Made by a program: the position numbers and the translations under genes. Below, piece by piece: positions 35,717 through 46,781 of a stretch of DNA of 64,000 bases (within the stretch, counting starts at the first letter, position 1; each line of letters starts with the position of its first letter). The notes under the pieces are model-generated. The model worked only from the letters and a program-made list of their open reading frames with translations. It ran no database searches and was not told the origin of the DNA. Source of the DNA: Massariosphaeria phaeospora (lineage: Eukaryota > Ascomycota > Dothideomycetes > Pleosporales); assembly GCA_011032825.1 (NCBI GenBank), contig JAADJZ010000016.1:62001-126000 (forward strand), given 5' to 3'.

Positions 35717-36052
35717 AACTGAAAGTCAGGATACCGCGTGGTTCATGAAATCTTATGCACTCACTGTAATACGTTAGTCAATGGGCGAGTACGGCAGTGA
35801 GGCCCTGATCGCACAGGGTGTCCTCACATACAAGTGTATATTAGTCTGGAATGAGTTTTTTCGACATTGTTCGAATTGTGGTATTTACTGAAGCTCTTAT
35901 TGTGTGGGTAGGAGCAACTCGTTGGCTCTTCTCCTATTCTTACAAGCGGGGTATGCTTTACCCCATGATGCAGAACTTGCCGACGCCAGAAAATGAGCAA
36001 TCCCTATCCCAACCCAACGCCATCGCTATGCCGGTGAAACACTACGAGACTC
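35717..36052. other. Intergenic between convergent genes
   Basis: 336 nt between the stops of the hydrophilic protein gene and TAF3. A short plus-strand ORF starting at 35851 overlaps the TAF3 3' end and is not credited. Confidence 0.4.
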
Positions 36053-36818
36053 CTAATCCACAGTCGCATCTTCCGACGATTCGCTGTCATGGTCGCCGCC
36101 GACGCGGTTCGTGACCGCCTTCGCAGTCCTCTCACGGGTCCTGCGGCACCAATCCTCGATCGAGTTGAATGACGCTCCCTCGATCTTGACGGGTTTAGGA
36201 TCGGCCGAGTGTCCGAGTACTGTCCCTTGGAAACGCGATTCGACGCCGGTTTTGCTGTGCTTTTTCATGAGAGCTTGAGTTGTGTTAGCTGCTTACGCTT
36301 TCAAGGAAGGAATCTCGTCGCGCACTTGTGAGGTAGTCCTCCAATTCCAGCGTCTCTAGCTGCTCTGTCGCAGTTGGAGGCAGCTTCAGCGTGCCTGCAA
36401 TCCTGCTGATCTCCTTATTGTGCGCCCCGCTGAACCACTCAATGAACTCGGTCACATCAGCAGTGTCCTCGAGGTCCCTCCTCTTCTCCTCCTTGGCGCG
36501 TGCTCCGGTCTCTTCGTCGTACTCTTCTAGCGGCTTCCTGAGGAACTCGGCCCAGAGTTCCTCAGAGGCTGTCAGCGAGGGCACAAGAAGACCGCAGTCC
36601 TGCATCGCCATGCGCACATCGCTGATGTCGGGTGTGAGGTCGTTGTGGTTGGAGTATGCATTGTACGCTGTGCGCGACGCGAGCAAAGAGAGGTAGCCAC
36701 TCGTGAGATCAATGAGGGTGTCGATGACGGACGGTTTGGCGCTGTGAAAGCCCGAGGCGCGCAGGATGTGCAGGATGGCGGGCCGCAGCAGTGTGTGGAA
36801 GACGTCGTCGGAGGACAT
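36053..36818 (-). CDS. TAF3: TFIID subunit TAF3 (histone-fold, bromodomain-associated domain)
   Basis: Exons 36326-36818 and 36053-36273 (52-nt intron) give 237 residues. TAF3 is a TFIID subunit that pairs with TAF10 through a histone fold. The first 80 residues form the Bromo_TP histone fold (FHTLLRPAILHILRASGF, SVIDTLIDLTSGYLSLLAS) and align well with what I recall of yeast Taf3. A later block reads FQGTVLGHSADPKPVKIEG. The donor is GTGCGC; the stronger-looking GTAAGC 28 nt downstream leaves no room for branch and acceptor in the right phase. The GTGCGC choice gives a standard CTAAC branch and an in-frame LTTLMKKHSKTG. The PHD finger of metazoan TAF3 is absent, as in fungi. Confidence 0.87.
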
Positions 36819-37245
36819 GCCGGCGGGCTTGTCTGTTGGTGGTGCGCAGAGGTCCTACTGTGTCGGGCAGCTATCTCGGGAGAAAACGAAGCACCATGGT
36901 GTATTTATGAGGCAAGGGGTGGTGACGGTGGGTGGTGTGGAGCAGCAGCGGAGGTGAACGAAGCGATGGCCCACGGTCCGCATTCCGCACGTCGCGCCAA
37001 GGCAGAGTCTTGGCACCACCACCGACGAGTACGGTCATGTACAATAACAACCCACAACCTCCTCTCCCCATTGGCACCATGGCTCCCATAGAGCTGGGCG
37101 CAACCGAACCAACACGCCGCGGCGAAGCGTAGACGTCCCCTGTTTCCCACGCCACCATCTTCTCCATCTCCCACCCAACGGCTGTCTCTCACCCAACAGC
37201 GCCTTCCACCACGAGCTCGTTCTTTCACCACCCGGAACAGCAAAG
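36819..37245. promoter_or_regulatory. Divergent promoter TAF3 / TAF7
   Basis: 427 bp separate the two start codons. The TAF7 side ends in a C-rich leader. ORFs in this segment have no coding support. Confidence 0.6.
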
Positions 37246-38988
37246 ATGAAGCTCAAGATCAAGAACCCTGCCGCCCTGGCGGTAGCCGCCGGAGTCTCAC
37301 CTCCGCCTCCGACCGCAACCACAGGCGACATCCCAGAAGGGAGCTCGCAACCGGCGAAACCCAAGTTGCACGTCAAGATATCGAAGGCAGCCGCTGCAGA
37401 TCCGCCCTCGGCCGACCCCACCAAACCTGCGCCCGGCCAGGCAGCCGATGCGCCCAAACCGAAGCGCAAATACACGAAGAAGGCCAAACTCGACGAGAAC
37501 GGCCAGCCCCTCCCTCCCGCTTCCAAAGGCGCCGTAAAGTCCATGAAGCGCGCTCGCGACGACAACGGAGAGGACGGCTCTCCTGCCCCAAAACGGAAAC
37601 CGAAACCTACGGCGAAAAGCCTAGCCCTAGCGCGCGACGACGACAGCGAAGAAGACGCTTCGCTGGAGGTGCGAATGAATCCTGTGCCTCAAGGGGGCCA
37701 TCCAGGCCGAACTCCGTCTGTCAAACTTTCTCTCAAACCCAAAGCTTTACCTGGAGCCCCTAAGAGGACTGACACCACAATACTCAAAGTCAGGGGTGCC
37801 GGTAAACCGCCACCAAGACCCCCAGGCCAGGGTTACGATAGCGAAGCCGAGGAAGCCGAGGGAGACCCCGCTATCGAAGCACAGTTCATCCTACGGATGC
37901 CTCCAGGACCAGATTGTGACATCTTGCGAAAAGCGATTGAAGAAAAGACGATAGGCAAGCCGGTGTCCGCAGGAGGCCCGGGAGTCTACTTCCGATTTCT
38001 GGAGCGCGAAGGCCGTCGAGCTATGATAACTATTGGAGCCAACACTTACGCAGCTTCCATGGTTGATCTGCCCTGTGTGATTGAGTCTCTGAAGAGCTGG
38101 AACAAGAGAGACTGGGTCAAAACAGCCGACGTGTGCCAGATGCTACTGGTCCTTGGGCGCGTCTCCAGCGAGGACGAGGCTCGGACATATCCTCGTTCAC
38201 GCGACGTCGAAGATAAGACCCATCGCTATCCACATGGCTTGACCCCACCTATGCAGCATGTACGCCAACGCCGTTTCAAGCTACGGAAATCGTACCAACA
38301 CTTCGAAGAAGTCGAGAGGATCGCAAAAACAATAAACGATAATGACGACCGGGCTGTTGAAGACGGCGGGTCTGTATCCTATGACTTGCTCGACGGGGAC
38401 CACGATACCGATGGGTCAACAGATGCTGAAGGGGAGGATGAGGATGAGAATGAGGAAATTTCCAACGGCACACCCGCTGAAGAACCCATCGATGAGGACG
38501 TACTCAAAAAAATGATGCAGGATGTGTTTGATAAAGAAGCCGAAGTCGACCTCGACGTCGACGCAGAAGGTGATCTGGATGATCTCTTTGGAGATGATCA
38601 ATCTGCGATGGTCGAAGTCGACGTTGCCGCAACTCCACACGACGTCGCCATGCATGCTCTTACGGGTAATGCCATCATCACGGCTGAGCCAGAGCCCGAG
38701 ACCGTCGCCTCAACTCCTGCCGCGGTCACCTCCCCCGATGACGACGATGACGATGGCGGCGAATCGGACGAGGATCAGGAGGAGGACGCAGAAGCTATCA
38801 TGAGGCAGCAACAAGTGGAACAGACAAGAGCAGAAATCAGCGAGTTGGAGCAGGCTATCCAGACAAACGTGCAGGCATACGAACAGCAAAAGAACAAACT
38901 CATGAAGGGCCGAATTCAAATCAAAATCACAAAATTACAAACGGATAGAGCCATCAAGCTGAAGAGTATTGGGGAGGGGGAGGACTGA
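37246..38988 (+). CDS. TAF7: TFIID subunit TAF7 (TAFII55 family)
   Basis: Single exon of 580 residues. Taf7 binds Taf1 inside TFIID and regulates initiation by RNA polymerase II. The N-terminal 200 residues are basic and Pro/Ala/Lys-rich. The TAFII55 domain spans about residues 208-365 (IEAQFILRMPPGPDCDILRK, MITIGANTYAASMVDLPCVI, ESLKSWNKRDWVKTADVCQM). The typical PHGLTPPMQHVRQRRFKLRK motif follows. The C-terminal part is highly acidic (Asp/Glu tracts such as SPDDDDDDGGESDEDQEED) and closes with a coiled coil (AEISELEQAIQTNVQAYEQQ). The start at 37246 has an AAGATGA context and is the first ATG after the leader. Confidence 0.95.
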   Translation: MKLKIKNPAALAVAAGVSPPPPTATTGDIPEGSSQPAKPKLHVKISKAAAADPPSADPTKPAPGQAADAPKPKRKYTKKAKLDENGQPLPPASKGAVKSMKRARDDNGEDGSPAPKRKPKPTAKSLALARDDDSEEDASLEVRMNPVPQGGHPGRTPSVKLSLKPKALPGAPKRTDTTILKVRGAGKPPPRPPGQGYDSEAEEAEGDPAIEAQFILRMPPGPDCDILRKAIEEKTIGKPVSAGGPGVYFRFLEREGRRAMITIGANTYAASMVDLPCVIESLKSWNKRDWVKTADVCQMLLVLGRVSSEDEARTYPRSRDVEDKTHRYPHGLTPPMQHVRQRRFKLRKSYQHFEEVERIAKTINDNDDRAVEDGGSVSYDLLDGDHDTDGSTDAEGEDEDENEEISNGTPAEEPIDEDVLKKMMQDVFDKEAEVDLDVDAEGDLDDLFGDDQSAMVEVDVAATPHDVAMHALTGNAIITAEPEPETVASTPAAVTSPDDDDDDGGESDEDQEEDAEAIMRQQQVEQTRAEISELEQAIQTNVQAYEQQKNKLMKGRIQIKITKLQTDRAIKLKSIGEGED

Positions 38989-39421
38989 GCACTGAGGGCT
39001 TTGGCCTTGTACTGTGTACTGCATAGCATTTCCAGGAGTACAGGCATAATTACCAGGTTATCGAAAGGGATTATCGATCACGGTCCGGGCTGGAATCGGT
39101 GTCATTGGGAGTAATCAAGACTGTAGCTAGTTGTTTGTGCTGTTCTTTCAGGCAGAGTTCAGATGATGATAATTCTTCACGTGCGTATACCATTCCGATG
39201 TCTTTCCGATAATTAGCTCCGCCGTTGTGGCTAGTGTCTTGTGGCTTGCTGCACGATGACTCGCGCATGACCTCATGCTTCGATTTATCAAAGCTCCCTC
39301 AAACCACGATTTGATACGATACCCCTCACATAGCACCAATCTCTCTGATTTGCAATTGCACGATCTTCTTCCAGCAGCTCCCACCCAGAATTAAACAGTA
39401 CTTTGAGATTATTCCTTCAAT
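38989..39421. other. Intergenic TAF7 / NAD(P)HX dehydratase
   Basis: 433 nt. No feature was recognised; it holds the expected 3' UTR and promoter. Confidence 0.4.
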
Positions 39422-40513
39422 ATGGCGCAGACATCGACAAAAGAAATCCTGGGCAAGGTGTACAAGATGATACCGCCCATGCTCGAAAGCTTCCACAAAG
39501 GTGAGCAGGTGAAGTGTTGATACAAGGACTGCTTCTGACCGGATTACAGGCCAATTGGGTCGTGTGGCAGTTATCGGTGGCAGTGAGGACTACACGGGCG
39601 CCCCGTACTTTTCCGCTATGGCATCTGCGAAGTTGGGTTGCGATATGGTAAGTTTATGTCCCATAAATCCCCCTCACAGGTCTCTATCTATCAACTATAC
39701 TAACGAGATGGCTAGTCCCACGTTATCTGCGAGCCCGGCGCCGGCGCCGTCATCAAAACCTACTCCCCCAACCTGATGGTGCACCCGTACATGCGGCAAT
39801 CCAAGAACCTAGCTCAGAGCGAATCCGTCGACACCGTCTCCTCTGAAGTCGTCGGCATGCTATCGCGCCTGCACGTCATCGTTATCGGCCCCGGTCTCGG
39901 TCGCGACAAGCTTATGCAAGATACGTGCGCCAAGGTCATCGAAGAGGCCAGGAAACAGAACATTCCCTTCGTGTTGGATGCCGATGGTTTGTACCTTGCC
40001 CAGACGCGACCGGAGCTTGTGGACGGCTGCACTGAGTGTATTCTCACGCCCAACGTGGTTGAGTTCGGACGTCTGGCAAAGAGCAAGGGTGTTAATATTG
40101 AGGAGGGCAAGCCGGAGGAGCTTTGCTCGAAGCTGGCGAAGGCGTTTGGTGGCGTGACCATCATCCAGAAGGGTGCGAAAGACTACATCTCCAACGGTAC
40201 ACACACGCTCGTGTCTGAGGGCGAGGGCGGCCTCAAGCGCTCGGGAGGTCAAGGTGACACCCTGACCGGCAGTCTCGCAACCCTGTTGGCCTACAGGAAA
40301 GCATATCACGACAAGATCTGGGACCACGGAGGTGAATTCGAGCCGTCCGAGACGCTGGCTCTTGTAGCATTCGGAGGTAGCTCGATTACGAGGGAGTGCT
40401 CTAGGTTGGCGTTCAAGGAGAAGGGCAGGAGCTTGCAGGCTGCCGATTTGACTGAGCATGTGCACCAAGCCTTCTTGAACACGATTGGCGACCCGTCGGA
40501 GAGCAAATTGTGA
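39422..40513 (+). CDS. ATP-dependent (S)-NAD(P)H-hydrate dehydratase
   Basis: Exons 39422-39500, 39550-39647 and 39716-40513 give 324 residues. The enzyme (CARKD / yeast YKL151C type, ribokinase-like fold) repairs hydrated NADH and NADPH at the expense of ATP. Diagnostic segments: [20 protein letters not shown] near the N-terminus, [31 protein letters not shown], and the nucleotide-binding [17 protein letters not shown]. The start gives [20 protein letters not shown]. There is no obvious presequence or signal, so a cytosolic location is likely. All junctions are canonical and in phase. Confidence 0.94.
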
Positions 40514-41108
40514 TTGAATTATGCTATAGCCGGAAAGTGTGGTCTCTAAACTCGAGGATCTGGATGCACGATGATATGATACTGTATAGTACACGTATTG
40601 CGATGGGAAATCAATCATATTCGACGTGATCACTCGCATATACAGAGTTATATTAGCTTGATTAGCTGCACTGTGCAAGCATGTTAAGCTAAATTAAGTA
40701 ACTCTATTATATTGACCTCTTTCAGGCATTACCCTATATGCAGTATACAGTAAAGGTTTGCAGATATTGTGTCTGTCTTATTCCACTCTCCTAATATCTC
40801 ATACACTGTCAAGAGGATTACTGTAATGCTTCCATGTTGTAAGTTGTTGTTCATATTGTAATGAGCAACTCTATATATTCTACCAAACACGAGCCTCAAC
40901 CAAGAGGAATCCTTCTTTCAACCTGTCTTACTGCTACCAGACACGGTATCTCAACCATTCAAGCGTAGCCACAGAAGCCTCAACCCAAATATATTCAACA
41001 TCTCTTTGTTAGAGTTTTGCGTGATAAGACTAGGTTCCATTCTTCTGAGAAGAAATGGAAATGAAAGGGTGTCCTTGACTTGGATCCCTTGGAATAAGCA
41101 TCCAGAAG
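40514..41108. other. Intergenic with repeat copy
   Basis: It contains the repeat core at 40726-40820. Just before it (about 40640-40725) is a diverged copy of the spacer seen after the 34-kb copies. No gene was seen. Confidence 0.5.
40726..40820 (+). repeat. ~95-bp dispersed repeat
   Basis: GCATTACCCTATATGCAGTA to CTGTCAAGAGGATTAC, preceded by related spacer sequence (GCAAGCATGTTAAGC, CTATTATATTGACCT). Confidence 0.8.
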
Positions 41109-41852
41109 TTATTTGCTCCCGTTTGCTGCGACTTTTGCTCCTTTCTCTTTGCTCGCTTTGAATTTTTGAACTTCTTGGGCGATTGCCTTGTCCACTCGGT
41201 GTTTCAGATCTGGACGATAACCTAGGAAGAACAGGATTTCGAACCAGACGAAAAAGGGAGCTAGGAAGAGAGCTTGCACCAGGTTATCGAGCAGCGCTGG
41301 TGCTCTTCCTTCAAACTTTCCGTGTCCGACGAATTGTGCTATCCAACATGCGCCATTGATGCCACCAGCCCAGTAGTTCGCCGTAGTTCCGTAGGTCGAC
41401 GTGAGGTGGTATGCATAGGCGGTGCCTCCGATGAGGAGCGGAGCCAGCATTGCCCCTGCCACAGGCTCCATGAGGATGTACAATAGCGAGAAGAGCACTG
41501 CCGCAACGGTGCCGCCGTTCAAGGGGAGGTGGGGGACGGATAGCCACGGAGGCAGCGGGACCGAAGGCGTGTTCGTTAACTTAGCCAATGTTAAGCGAAA
41601 TCATCATAGACGGCGAGGTTCTTACAAGAAGCAGGAAAGTCATTAAGATAGCCGGGACACAAGCTATGTGAACACCAGTGTTGACCTTTACGACCACGTT
41701 GTTAGTGGTCGCGTGAGACGGCTCTGTCGAGTCGGAACCTACAGTATTGTGGTGATATGCCCCGTACTATGCAATCGTTAGCTGAGGTGATTCCAGTCCC
41801 TTCTATGGTAGCTACGTACGAACGGCAACTGCTTTTCGAGGTTGAGAGACAT
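41109..41852 (-). CDS. MPO1: MPO1-like 2-hydroxy fatty acid dioxygenase (DUF962)
   Basis: Exons 41820-41852, 41743-41766, 41626-41685 and 41109-41579 give 195 residues. Yeast Mpo1 is an ER Fe(II)-dependent dioxygenase in the alpha-oxidation of 2-hydroxy fatty acids from phytosphingosine breakdown. The spliced N-terminus MSLNLEKQLPF-YGAYHHNT-VNTGVHIACVP carries the conserved His residues of the family. Hydrophobic spans follow (AILMTFLLL, GGTVAAVLFSLLYILMEPVA, MLAPLLIGGTAYAYHLTSTY, LLDNLVQALFLAPFFVWFEI). The tail is Lys-rich. Exons of 33, 24 and 60 nt make this easy to miss. An apparent start at 41588 lies inside the last intron. Confidence 0.92.
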
Positions 41853-42527
41853 GACGGATGGAGTATGCCCGAGAATAACAAAGAGGTGGTCAGTCGCCAA
41901 GTATCAAGCTCAGTAGGCATTTCTTTGCGCAAGAGTGGGGGAAGCTGTGCAGATTCGAGACGCCGCCCACAAACCGACTCTCTTTCACAGGGACAGCGAA
42001 CAGCGAACAGCAAACAGGTCGTAGATAAGCCCTGGAGGTGGTCAAGCGCATCCGACCGCGTGGACCCATTTTCACGTGCGTCGGCAAAATCCTCGGCCGA
42101 TTCCGAGAGCACACACCACCGTTCATGGATTCCGCGTCCGCGCTCGCGCTCGCGTTCCCAAGCTCTTTTCTTTGATACCTACCAAAGGCCGCACCCGCGA
42201 CATTACCCCATCAATCCACCGCTATCTCCTGTGACGCAGAAAAGAGCGTCCGGCATTTGTGCATAATTCTAATGAATTGCTAGATATTGTCTTGACGAGT
42301 GGGCCGAGGCGGCATTACCTTCAGGGTTCGCGATCTATATCGACCAGCGAGCTTTTGCGGACGCAGAAAACGAACAATAGATTCGCTTGACCCTAAAGAA
42401 AGTGCCACTGGGCTTTGACCGACTGACCTTATCCCGCGCTACCTAACCCGAGCGGGTTTGAAGAGTGCCTCGCGCGCCCGTACAACTCACTTATCCGTAT
42501 CCATACTCACGAGTACCATTCTCCACC
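41853..42527. other. Divergent intergenic MPO1 / RPB7
   Basis: 675 nt. It includes GC-rich ORF shadows and a CGCGCTCGCGCTCGCG simple repeat at about 42139-42156. No gene was seen. Confidence 0.4.
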
Positions 42528-43203
42528 ATGTTCTTCCTCAAGGAGCTCGAGAAGACTATCCAGCTGCATCCGTCCTATTTCGGACCGCTCATCCGTTCGC
42601 ACATCCACCGGGAACTATTAACCAAGGAAGAGGGCTCAAGTACCGGAAAGTACACGATCGTCTGCATCATGGATTCCTTCGAGGTGTCTGAGGGACTGGT
42701 TCTTCCTGGGACTGGATCCGCCCAATACACCGTTCATTACAAGGCTATCGTCTGGCGCCCGTACAAGGGAGAAGTCGTATGGTACCCCGGGTAGTCGCGT
42801 TGGAGTAGTGGCTAATGTATGGTAGATGGATGGTGTAGTCACCTCAGTGATCCGCGCCGGATTCTTCGTGGATTGCGGTTCCTTACAGGCTTTCGTCGGA
42901 CGTACCGTAAGCTGATCACGTCAAACTATGTATGCACCTGTCCACTGACTGCGGTAGATGATCCCGCCCGAGATTACGTTCGATGCGAATGCGACTCCGC
43001 CGCAATGGACTGACAACGCAGAGCAGAGCATCGAGAAGGGTACCAATATCCGACTCAAAGTCAAGGGTCTCCGCTCGGAGGTGGACAAAATGTATGCTAT
43101 TGGAACAATCAAAGAGGTATGTTTATTCGCTATAAATCTCTGAGGGATATAGCTGATTGTCGTTCCACAGGACTATCTTGGATCACTCAACCACACCAAC
43201 TGA
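42528..43203 (+). CDS. RPB7: RNA polymerase II subunit RPB7
   Basis: Exons 42528-42776, 42826-42906, 42958-43116 and 43171-43203 give 173 residues, close to the yeast length. Rpb7 with Rpb4 forms the stalk of Pol II and contacts nascent RNA. The N-terminal tip domain starts MFFLKELEKTIQLHPSYFGP. The C-terminal S1/OB domain includes VVTSVIRAGFFVDCG, IPPEITFDANATPPQW, IEKGTNIRLKVKG and the end IKEDYLGSLNHTN. The first donor was set at GTATGG directly after GAAGTC; the nearby GTACCC donor would create a stop. ORF calling alone sees only the first exon. Confidence 0.95.
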
Positions 43204-43826
43204 TGCGCCGCCATACTACTGTCCTTGGCGGGCACTCATGAAATCGAAAGTTTGAGGACCTCAGGAGGAAGGCGCAAGAAGGTTTACATGCGACTCTAGC
43301 GACGAGCATGGGTATCCCGCAATACACGCGGCAGTATGGACTTACCATGATGCTCTCTTTAAGCAGCGGGCGATATTTTGCAATGGCATAACCGTGCGAG
43401 TCAGTTTGGAGGTCCATCATTTGGAGAAGTAAATCCAAGCGTTGGAGGATCGCATGGAAGAGCAAAGCGAAAGTCCAGACTCTAAAGGGCACATGTAGCG
43501 ACTTTCTGGATAATGATCCAAAGAACATCCCAAACGGGGCCTGAATAGATCGTTTCCCCCCATGTCTTCTTTGTTAGTGATGTGCAGCTGAGAGTTCTTG
43601 CGACCCGCAACCACCAGTGTTCGTTCCACGCTTCGTCTCCGACCCGAGCACCTCTGCCTGCACCTCCGCCTCCGCAATCCTCCCTGCAGTTGGCTTCGCA
43701 GACTACTACAATCCAATATTGTGCATAACTGCTGGATTAGATTCGATTCTGCGGCCACTGTCTTGCATACTATCTTTCCTTCCAAAATGGTAGTTTCTTC
43801 CACGGTCGCTTCATCTTAGTGCCGCC
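43204..43826. other. Intergenic RPB7 / dipeptidyl aminopeptidase
   Basis: 623 nt, tandem genes. The last 200 nt are C/T-rich leader. No other feature was seen. Confidence 0.4.
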
Positions 43827-46672
43827 ATGCCGCGCGAGCGCGCCGTCAACGACGAAGAGACAGAGCCTCTCACCCAGGAGCAGACCACAGGGCGCAGTTC
43901 AGACGATGGCTCCGTATCAATGTCCTCGATCTCGACCGCGTCGCTAGTCCTCGAGCACATCAACGACGGCGCTTTCCACGGCGCATCGCATGCGAAGTTC
44001 GGCGAGAAGTACCGGGACGAAGCCAGCGGCGAGGGCGCGCGCGCGCCCGAGGTCTTTGACGTCGAGGATGGGCGGCTTCCGGGACTCACGCCGGTGGATA
44101 AGAAGGCGCGGCGAATGCTCTGGATTATCGGCACAATATGCGTGGTGGGTTGGGTGCTCGCATTGGCGTCTTTCTTGACAGGTGGCGCCTACAAGCATCC
44201 GTCGACCCAGCCTCACGATCCGCTCGCACCTACGACCAAGGGCTCGGGAAAGAAGGTGACACTGGACAGTGTTCTCAGCGGCCAGTGGTACGCACAAAAA
44301 CAGAGCGTGTCGTGGATCGCAGGACCCGAGGGACAAGACGGCCTTCTACTGGAGAAGGACGTACCTGGGGGTGACTACCTTGTGGTCGAGGACATTAGAC
44401 ACAAGGACACCGCCGCAGCCTCTGGGAGTAGGGTCACATTGATGAAAAAGCGGACATTCAAAGTGAATGGGAAAATGATCTATCCAAGCAATGTCTGGCC
44501 TAGCAAGAACTTCAAGAAAGTACTGGTTGCTTCTGAAGAGCAGAAAAACTGGAGACATTCCTTCACTGCGCTCTACTGGATATTCGACGTGGACAGTCAA
44601 ACAGCGGAGCCATTGGATTCTGAGAATCCGGACGGCGTAGTTCAGCTCGCATCTTGGTCGCCGCAGTCGGATGCAGTTGTGTTCACGAGAAACAACAACA
44701 TGTTCCTTCGCAAGCTCGATTCTAATCAGGTTATACCCATCACTCACGACGGTGGAACAGAACTCTTTTATGGGGTCCCAGATTGGGTGTACGAAGAAGA
44801 AGTGTTCCAGGGCAACAGTGCTACATGGTGGTCTGAGGATGGAAAATACGTTGCATATCTGCGGACAGACGAATCCACCGTACCGACCTTCCCAGTTCAA
44901 TACTTCGTATCGCGACCCAGTGGTGCAAAGCCAAAGCCCGGCGAATCGGCGTACCCCGAGGTCCGGGACATCAAATATCCCAAAGCTGGAGCACCTAATC
45001 CTATCGTGTCACTCCAATTTTTCGACGTTACCAAGGGCGAAGTGTTCAGTGTCAAGATTGAGGATGACTTTGCTGATGACAACCGTCTCATCACGGAGAT
45101 CGTATGGGCAGGAAGAAGCCAGCAAGTCATCGTACGGGAAACCAACCGTGAGAGTGACGTTCTGAAGGTCGTCGTTATGGATGTCGAAAGACGCACGGGT
45201 AAAACAGTCAGGACTCAGGATGTGCAAGCTCTGGATGGCGGATGGTTCGAAGTGTCACAACGGACAACATTCGTACCCGCGCATCCCGCAAATGGCCGCA
45301 ATCATGATGGTTACATAGACACTGTGATTCACGAAGGGTACGACCATATCGGCTATTTCTCACCGCTAGATAACCCCACGCCGGTCTTGCTCACGAAAGG
45401 AGAGTGGGAAGTCGTTGAAGCTCCCTCAGTTGTCGACCTCGAGAACAATCTTGTCTATTATGTGTCCACAGAACGGAGCTCCATCGAGAGACATCCGTAT
45501 GTCGTGGGTCTGGATGGCACTGGTAAAAGAGAGGTCATGGAAGGCAGCCCACCAGGCTACTATGACGCACACTTCTCGACTGGCGGCAGCTTCGCTCTCA
45601 TTACCTACAATGGCCCCAGCATCCCCTGGCAAAAACTCATTAGCACACCTTCCAGCAAAGATAAGTACGCGAAGATTTTAGAGGAGAACAAGGGACTCGA
45701 CAAGTTTGTCCGCCAGCACGAGCTCCCCATTCTCGACTACGAAACCGTAGACGTGGACGGCTTCAAACTGAACGTTTTGGAGCGCCGCCCACCCCACTTC
45801 AATCCAAAGCGCAAATACCCAGTTCTGTTTTACCAATACAGCGGGCCTGGGTCACAAACGGTGGACAAGAAATTCAAGGTCGATTTCCAGTCGTACGTCG
45901 CTTCCAGTCTCGGGTACATTGTGATCACCGTCGATGGGCGTGGAACGGGCTTCCTCGGTCGCAAGTTGCGCTGCATCACCAGAGGCAATATCGGATACTG
46001 GGAATCGCACGACCAGATCGCTGTGGCGAAGATGTGGGCTGCGAAGAAGTACGTCGATGCGGACAAAATCGCCATCTGGGGCTGGAGCTACGGAGGCTTC
46101 ATGACGCTGAAGACGCTCGAAATGGACGCTGGGGAGACGTTCAAGTACGGCATGGCTGTAGCCCCTGTCACCGACTGGCGCTTCTACGGTAAGGATATCA
46201 TTCACTACATTTGCCTACATCCCCAACAAATATCACTAACAACCCACCGCAGACTCAATCTACACCGAGCGCTACATGCACACGCCGCAAAACAACCAGC
46301 AAGGTTACGACAACGCCTCCATCAGCAACGTCGAGTCGCTCGCCAAGAACGTGCGCTTCCTCCTTATGCATGGCGTCGCCGACGACAACGTGCACATGCA
46401 GAACACGCTGACGCTGCTCGACAAACTCGATCTCAAGGGCATCGAGAACTACGACGTCCATGTCTTCCCGGACTCGGACCACAGCATCTATTTCCACAAT
46501 GCGAATCGCATTGTCTATGATAGTAAGTTCCTTGTAGTCTGGCTGTCTCTACGTTGTGATTGGGAACTGACAAGTTTTGATAGAATTGAGCTCGTGGATA
46601 ATCAATGCTTTTAATGGCGAGTGGCTGCGCATTGAGAACGCGGTTCCTAAGGCTCTGGTTGAGGGCCGGTAG
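43827..46672 (+). CDS. dapB: Vacuolar dipeptidyl aminopeptidase (DPP IV family, S9B)
   Basis: Exons 43827-46188, 46253-46522 and 46584-46672 give 906 residues. It is a type II membrane serine protease that removes N-terminal dipeptides in the vacuole or late Golgi. The hydrophilic cytosolic tail is followed by one membrane anchor (about residues 96-118, [20 protein letters not shown]). A DPP IV beta-propeller follows ([19 protein letters not shown]), and then the alpha/beta-hydrolase. The catalytic triad is visible as Ser754 (GWSYGGF), Asp831 (GVADDNV) and His864 (DSDHSIYF). The Asp and His lie in the second exon. The start is the first ATG, in a GCCATGC context. Whether it is the DapB or the Ste13-type paralog cannot be settled from this alone. 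Confidence 0.94.
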
Positions 46673-46686
46673 GTTGTCTCTTTATG

Positions 46687-46781
46687 CGATCCTCTTGGAA
46701 ATGTAGGAGATATTAGAAAAGTGTAGAATTGATGATACTACTTCTACATACCTCTACTGTATCCACCATATGGAGTAACGC
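46687..46781 (-). repeat. ~95-bp dispersed repeat, reverse copy
   Basis: On the minus strand it reads GTTACTCCATATGGTGGATA to TTCCAAGAGGATCGC. It begins 15 nt after the aminopeptidase stop and contains the stop codon of the orphan minus-strand gene. Confidence 0.8.

Noticed and set aside
35851..36114. 87-codon plus-strand ORF with a hydrophobic start
   Set aside because: Overlaps the TAF3 3' coding end on the other strand and has no recognisable feature.
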